64,000 bases of DNA from Letharia columbiana (taxonomy: Eukaryota; Ascomycota; Lecanoromycetes; Lecanorales; Parmeliaceae): NCBI RefSeq assembly GCF_014066305.1, contig NW_023501038.1, forward strand, positions 992,001 through 1,056,000. Reading direction: 5' to 3'. Made by a program: the position numbers and the translations under genes. Under the pieces are notes generated by a model that saw only the letters and a program-made list of their open reading frames with translations, was not told the DNA's origin and searched no databases. Of the stretch, positions 60,513-64,000 are shown piece after piece (within the stretch, counting starts at the first letter, position 1; each line of letters starts with the position of its first letter).

Positions 60513-61013
60513 ATGGACTTCAACATGGGTTGCTACCCCATTCTCTCTTTCGAGATCCGGGACTACTATGAGAAGGTGAGCAAGGGCCTAATCGAGGAGA
60601 GACCATATGACTATTGGGGCCCTGAGTCAGAGGAGGAAAAGGCTCATTGGCGCCAATGGTGCTTGCCAATCAAGAAATCTTTTCGCCCGATAGACTGGGA
60701 TTCGGGTTTCACCGGACGTGGCAGTAAGTATTCATCTCTCTTGATAGCGATGGCATTGTGGAACGCTGACCAAGATTTAGTCGTGAAAAACAAGGAAAAT
60801 GCCATGGAGAGACCAGGTCTTGTTGGGCCTCTGGGTGAGATGTTTGTAGTGGATGTGGACCCTCTATCGGACGCGATCGTGTGGAGGATTGACAGTAGTT
60901 CGTCCTCGGAAGCTGAAGTGGGCAAGGGAAGGAAGAAGCAGAAGAGAAGTAGTTTCGAGGCAGCCAACAAGATGTATAAACGAGTCAAGGAACATTTCGC
61001 TGCATTGACCTAG
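60513..61013 (+). CDS. Small paralogue of the SANT protein's N-terminal module
   Basis: Two exons, join(60513..60723, 60781..61013), give 147 aa. The 57-nt intron (GTAAGT...GCTGACCAAGATTTAG) sits after GFTGRG in phase 1, exactly as in the SANT-like gene; it is free of stops and a multiple of three, so unspliced reading gives 166 aa. Residues 15-35 (IRDYYEKVSKGLIEERPYDYW) and 62-74 (WDSGFTGRG) align with 57-77 and 106-114 of that protein, and RPGLVGPLGE after the intron parallels TPCLVGP and GPFGE. There is no signal peptide. The C-terminus is basic (KGRKKQKRSS), perhaps nuclear. No known domain recognised; the family may be lineage-specific. It lacks the acidic repeats and the SANT region. 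Confidence 0.75.
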   Translation: MDFNMGCYPILSFEIRDYYEKVSKGLIEERPYDYWGPESEEEKAHWRQWCLPIKKSFRPIDWDSGFTGRGSKYSSLLIAMALWNADQDLVVKNKENAMERPGLVGPLGEMFVVDVDPLSDAIVWRIDSSSSSEAEVGKGRKKQKRSSFEAANKMYKRVKEHFAALT

Positions 61014-61079
61014 GTGCGCCGAACGAGAACGAGCATGAAGGTAGTCCGGAGCGATACCGCAACCATGTGTTTAACGGAA

Positions 61080-61360
61080 GGCATTGACAAATACCATCCG
61101 TACGGAGATCGATGGCAAGATCTTCCACCAAGCATACACCAAACGGAGGGGCTCAAAAAACACCGTCCGCGAAGATCCATGGCAAGATCTTCCCAGCAAA
61201 AAATTCACCAAGTGGAAGTGCGCTGTCCACAAGATCGATGGCAAGGTCTTCTCACCAAAAAATCCACCAGAAGATCTTCCGACCAAAGGATTCACCAAGC
61301 GGAAATGCACAAAAACACCGTCCGCAAGATCCATGGCAAGATCTTCTCACCTGCACCACC
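61080..61360 (+). repeat. Degenerate tandem repeat (ATGGCAAGATCTTC)
   Basis: ATGGCAAG(A/G)TCTTC recurs at 61112, 61179, 61238 and 61333. The spacers are also similar (ACACCGTCCGC, TTCACCAAG(T/C)GGAA). Spacings of 67, 59 and 95 bp are not multiples of three, so the short frames over it (K-I-H/D-G-K-I-F repeats) do not form one reading frame. It follows the small paralogue by about 70 bp. Confidence 0.6.
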
Positions 61361-62532
61361 AAACAACTGGGAGCCATAGACGCTATGAAGGCACCTCTGC
61401 GGGCATTTCGACTGTCAATAGGGCCATGCCGTCGGCGTCACTCCCACGAACGATACCATGAGACTCCGAAACATCCCTCAGTCACAAGATGACCCAACGG
61501 ATGTCTCCCAAAAAAAACGGCACGAATCCAGGCCGACCTAAATCACAGGCCGACCGAAACGGATTCTTGCCACTACCGCCACCACAAAACAAAAAACAAG
61601 AAAAAAAACCCACCACCACCTGAAACATGACCATTACCACAAAAAGCTCATGTTTCAAGACTCCAAAAGGAGTCACACCTCAATTCTACCACCGCATCTC
61701 TCACAATACCAAGTATCCTGCCATCCCGAGCGTCTAGAAACCCAGGGCTCTGGCGGGAGGCGCTGACCAAGGGAGCGCCCCTCCAGCAACGGACTGGCAC
61801 CTTTCCGCGGTGCTGGGGATAAGTAGCTCAGCTTCGCAGGGCGAAACGAAGTCCAGTCCCGGATGTCGCGGTGCCTGTCACACTGTACTCCAACCAGCTT
61901 TGCGCTAATGCATCGGCTTCGATGGAATTGTTCTTGGCAAGTTCGTTCACTCGCAGTCTCTTGCCAGGTCGATGAGAACTAACGAAAGGTTTCAATCGGA
62001 GGTCTTGCTAGTTGGTACTCGTGTCGATTCGTTTACGGAAGGATGATCTAGGCGGTTTCAAAAGGATTGATCGGATGAAATCGGCAAGGAAATTGGATTC
62101 AGGGAGGTGGATGTCGATCTGTATTGCCTTCTGGGTGGTGTTGGTTCGACGCTTTGATGTATCTAGATTACTCAATCCAACGAACATAATACTCTTTCCT
62201 TGAATGTTCTCACCCATTTTCTCCCATCTTGCCAATGTGACCTTCCGGACAGCTCTACCTAATATGCCCACGTCAAGATAGATGACCTTTGAAGCAGATG
62301 CGAACAGCTTTTAGCTTCGGCTGCACCGCTGTGAAGTCTTGTCCAATAGTCCATATTCCCAACCAAGCATCGATAGTCTTAATCATGTTGCTTCATCCAG
62401 CGCCCGAAGAAGTCGGAGGCATGTCTTTTGTATCAGAATTAGAGGCGTTACGCCATCTACGCCTCACGCTGAGCAGCTGGTGGCAGTCGAATCGTTGATA
62501 CAGTTTTTCATTCACTCCAAGCCAGATCTCCG
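61361..62532. other. Intergenic, no convincing gene
   Basis: Frames at 62008-62271 (minus) and 62289-62638 (plus) have no motifs and conflict with each other. 61560-61640 is CA/A-rich simple sequence. No tRNA-like fold was found in the GC-rich 61740-61870 stretch. Confidence 0.4.
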
Positions 62533-62908
62533 CTACTGGAGCTCCAAGGACATGCCTCCTAGCAAGTCTCCATTGAGGTCAAACCTCATACCCTCGTCTC
62601 TTAGCAATTCTATACTTCCTCCAACAGTAGCCCTATAGTGTCCATAGTCGACTTCCCTTCCCAGGCCACCGTTCGCGGCCACAAGCCTGTGATCTGGCAC
62701 AAGTAGGCACGACATGCTCTTTTCAACATCACCACCAAAAGCCAGCCTTGGCATCACACCTCATCTCTTGTGATAGAACCTTTGCCAATGCAATGTATGT
62801 AGCGTATTGTCCAGCAGGTACTTGTGCAACAAGGGGCTTCGTACGCTTTGCGAGGTGGGAGAGAGGAGGCAGATGGTCGTTGAACTCATCACGGAGGTCG
62901 GTCTTCAT
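62533..62908 (-). pseudogene. Broken methylguanine-DNA methyltransferase-like gene
   Basis: The minus strand from ATG 62908 reads MKTDLRDEFND...VAQVPAGQYATYIALAKVLSQEM. The expected continuation LAFGGDVEKSMSCLLVPDHR, then LVAANGGLG and GGSIELLRDEGM, lies in another frame ending at 62533. These blocks follow the Ada/MGMT C-terminal domain: VPAG-x-x-x-TY helix-turn-helix start, the V-G-x-A-L block, the P-C-H-R-V active site, and the I-x-L-L-x-x-E-G end. The active-site Cys is Asp here (VPDHRLV). A one-base frame break near 62750 separates the halves; a 43-nt intron would restore frame but delete the conserved helix. It is therefore most likely a decayed alkyltransferase-like gene without methyl-acceptor activity. 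Confidence 0.55.
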
Positions 62909-63809
62909 CGCATCGAGTGGTTGGCGGTCGGGGAGGGCAGTTGCACGGATAATGATGTACGGTATAAGTCATATAGCATGTAGGGCACCGAGCCAGGTGG
63001 CTATTGAAAGGGTTCCTGGAGATTTCGGGCTCCTGGACAAGTATAGCAGTACGCTGCACACGCCTCAGGAGGTCTTCTCATGTGTCAAGTCGCGATAGGC
63101 GGGTCTTGGGGGTTCTGGATTTAGGCAGAGTGGACATGCTAGCACTTAAATGGGTCCTGGAGTAGTTCACGGAGGAACAGGGGTTTCCTCGAAGACGAAG
63201 TATCGATCGGCCACCTGGGCGACCGCCGATATACCCTGCCAGCAACAGACTCCGTAGATCTGCAGCCTGCAGGAATGCTTGATTCGGCGTTCTCTTCTTA
63301 TAGGAGACATATTCGTAATGTTCCGGGGGTCACACTTCGAATATGGAAGAGCCTCGTATGACTATGGTCTGAGAATTTAATTAATGTCAGAGCCAATTGA
63401 TAGTGACGGTGATCCATTGAAGTTAACGGAGGACGCAAGGTGTGGTAGAGACTTGGTGAGTTGAACAGATGCACGAGATCTGCAGCATGGATGCTCGGGC
63501 GGCGTATCTTCTCGGCTTGGTCCGAACTCCGGAACTCTCTCCAACCTTCAATGCTTACGACATGGCGGACTCATCATTAGAAATCTTTCGTTGCCATACT
63601 TATACCCGAGTGCGAAGTCTCGAAGCTACCTCCTCGCCTCTCCTAGACTGCATCGTCTATGAATCCCAAACGTTGAAAAATCTTGCGACGATCAAGCCAA
63701 CCTGTCAGATCGGAAGGGGTGCTCGCAGTCAAATCACATCCTTTACCGCGTGAAACTTTTAATATACCAGTGCAGAGAGAAGTTTCCGTTGCAGTAGCAC
63801 CGCGTGCAG
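62909..63809. other. Intergenic, promoter side of RIB3-like gene
   Basis: No gene is supported. It holds the 5' flank of the plus-strand DHBP synthase gene. No FMN-type riboswitch is expected in fungi and none is visible. Confidence 0.45.
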
Positions 63810-63991
63810 ATGCTACCCAATGGAGAGTCCAAGCTGCACTTCGATAGCATCCAAGATAGCATCGGCGCATTCAGAAACGGTGATTTTATTGTAGTCCTCG
63901 ACTCAACCGATCGCGAAAATGAGGGGGACCTCATAATTGCCGCAGAGGACGTTACAACGGAGAAGATGGCTTTCATGATTAAGCATACGAG
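63810..63991 (+). CDS. RIB3: 3,4-dihydroxy-2-butanone-4-phosphate synthase, exon 1 (partial)
   Basis: ATG at 63810 opens MLPNGESKLHFDSIQDSIGA. It continues through GDFIVVLDSTDRENEGDLII and AAEDVTTEKMAFMIKHT, the N-terminal part of DHBP synthase. The DRENEGDL segment carries the acidic residues that bind Mg2+ and substrate. The enzyme turns ribulose 5-phosphate into DHBP plus formate for riboflavin synthesis in the cytosol. The frame hits TAA just after HTR, but ACGAG|GTAATC is a good splice donor, so exon 1 should end at 63991 and the rest of the gene (around 150 residues in typical homologues) lies beyond the window. Confidence 0.9.
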
Positions 63992-64000
63992 GTAATCGCT

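Noticed and set aside
61740..61870. GC-rich stretch with AGTAGCTCAG, checked as a tRNA
   Set aside because: No complete cloverleaf, no GGTTCGA-type T arm and no acceptor pairing found.

Overview
The window looks like the nuclear genome of a filamentous ascomycete (Pezizomycotina). Introns are short (46-130 nt) with GTANGT-type donors and CTRAY-type branch sites. The protein families are typical of these fungi: a Ser/Thr-rich Cys-rich membrane protein, a large secreted repeat protein, a P450 next to an MFS carrier, and a Poa1-type macrodomain. Gene-bearing DNA alternates sharply with extremely A/T-rich blocks that carry the signature of repeat-induced point mutation (RIP): CA and TG dinucleotides are almost absent, TA is everywhere, and CG persists. 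I cannot name a genus.

Layout. 1-3360: a MITE-like inverted-repeat element (839-1197) and a two-exon cell-surface protein on the minus strand (1350-2319). 3361-7083: a small RIP block, then a 1.96-kb repeat element with Helitron-like ends, then homopolymer noise. 7172-13103: an ankyrin-repeat remnant, a Poa1-like macrodomain gene with a splice or frame anomaly, and a three-exon gene for a secreted protein of about 1123 aa with five C-terminal repeats of about 60 aa. 14.17-46.02 kb: a transposon graveyard of more than 31 kb. It holds a dead Ty3/Gypsy element (RT, RNase H and integrase readable on the minus strand), a 210-bp inverted repeat pair near its two ends, several direct and tandem repeats, and a 640-bp MITE. 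46.02-51.2 kb: genic DNA peppered with one MITE family; two insertions still have 10-11 bp target duplications. This stretch contains a four-exon cytochrome P450 (47758-49448). An eight-exon MFS transporter follows (52056-54073). 55.6-61.0 kb: a nuclear-looking Myb/SANT-like protein of 768 aa and, about 2.6 kb from its start codon on the opposite strand, a 147-aa paralogue of its N-terminal module with an intron at the same position. 62.5-64.0 kb: a broken methylguanine-DNA-methyltransferase-like gene and the first exon of a riboflavin-pathway gene (DHBP synthase, RIB3 type) that runs off the window.

The P450 and MFS genes lie near each other on one strand and could be a small metabolism and export pair, but no synthase is visible. 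The other genes show no obvious joint pathway. Homopolymer stretches at several repeat edges look like consensus or assembly noise. Exon boundaries were derived by hand from splice consensus, phase and remembered family similarity; no database search was run.
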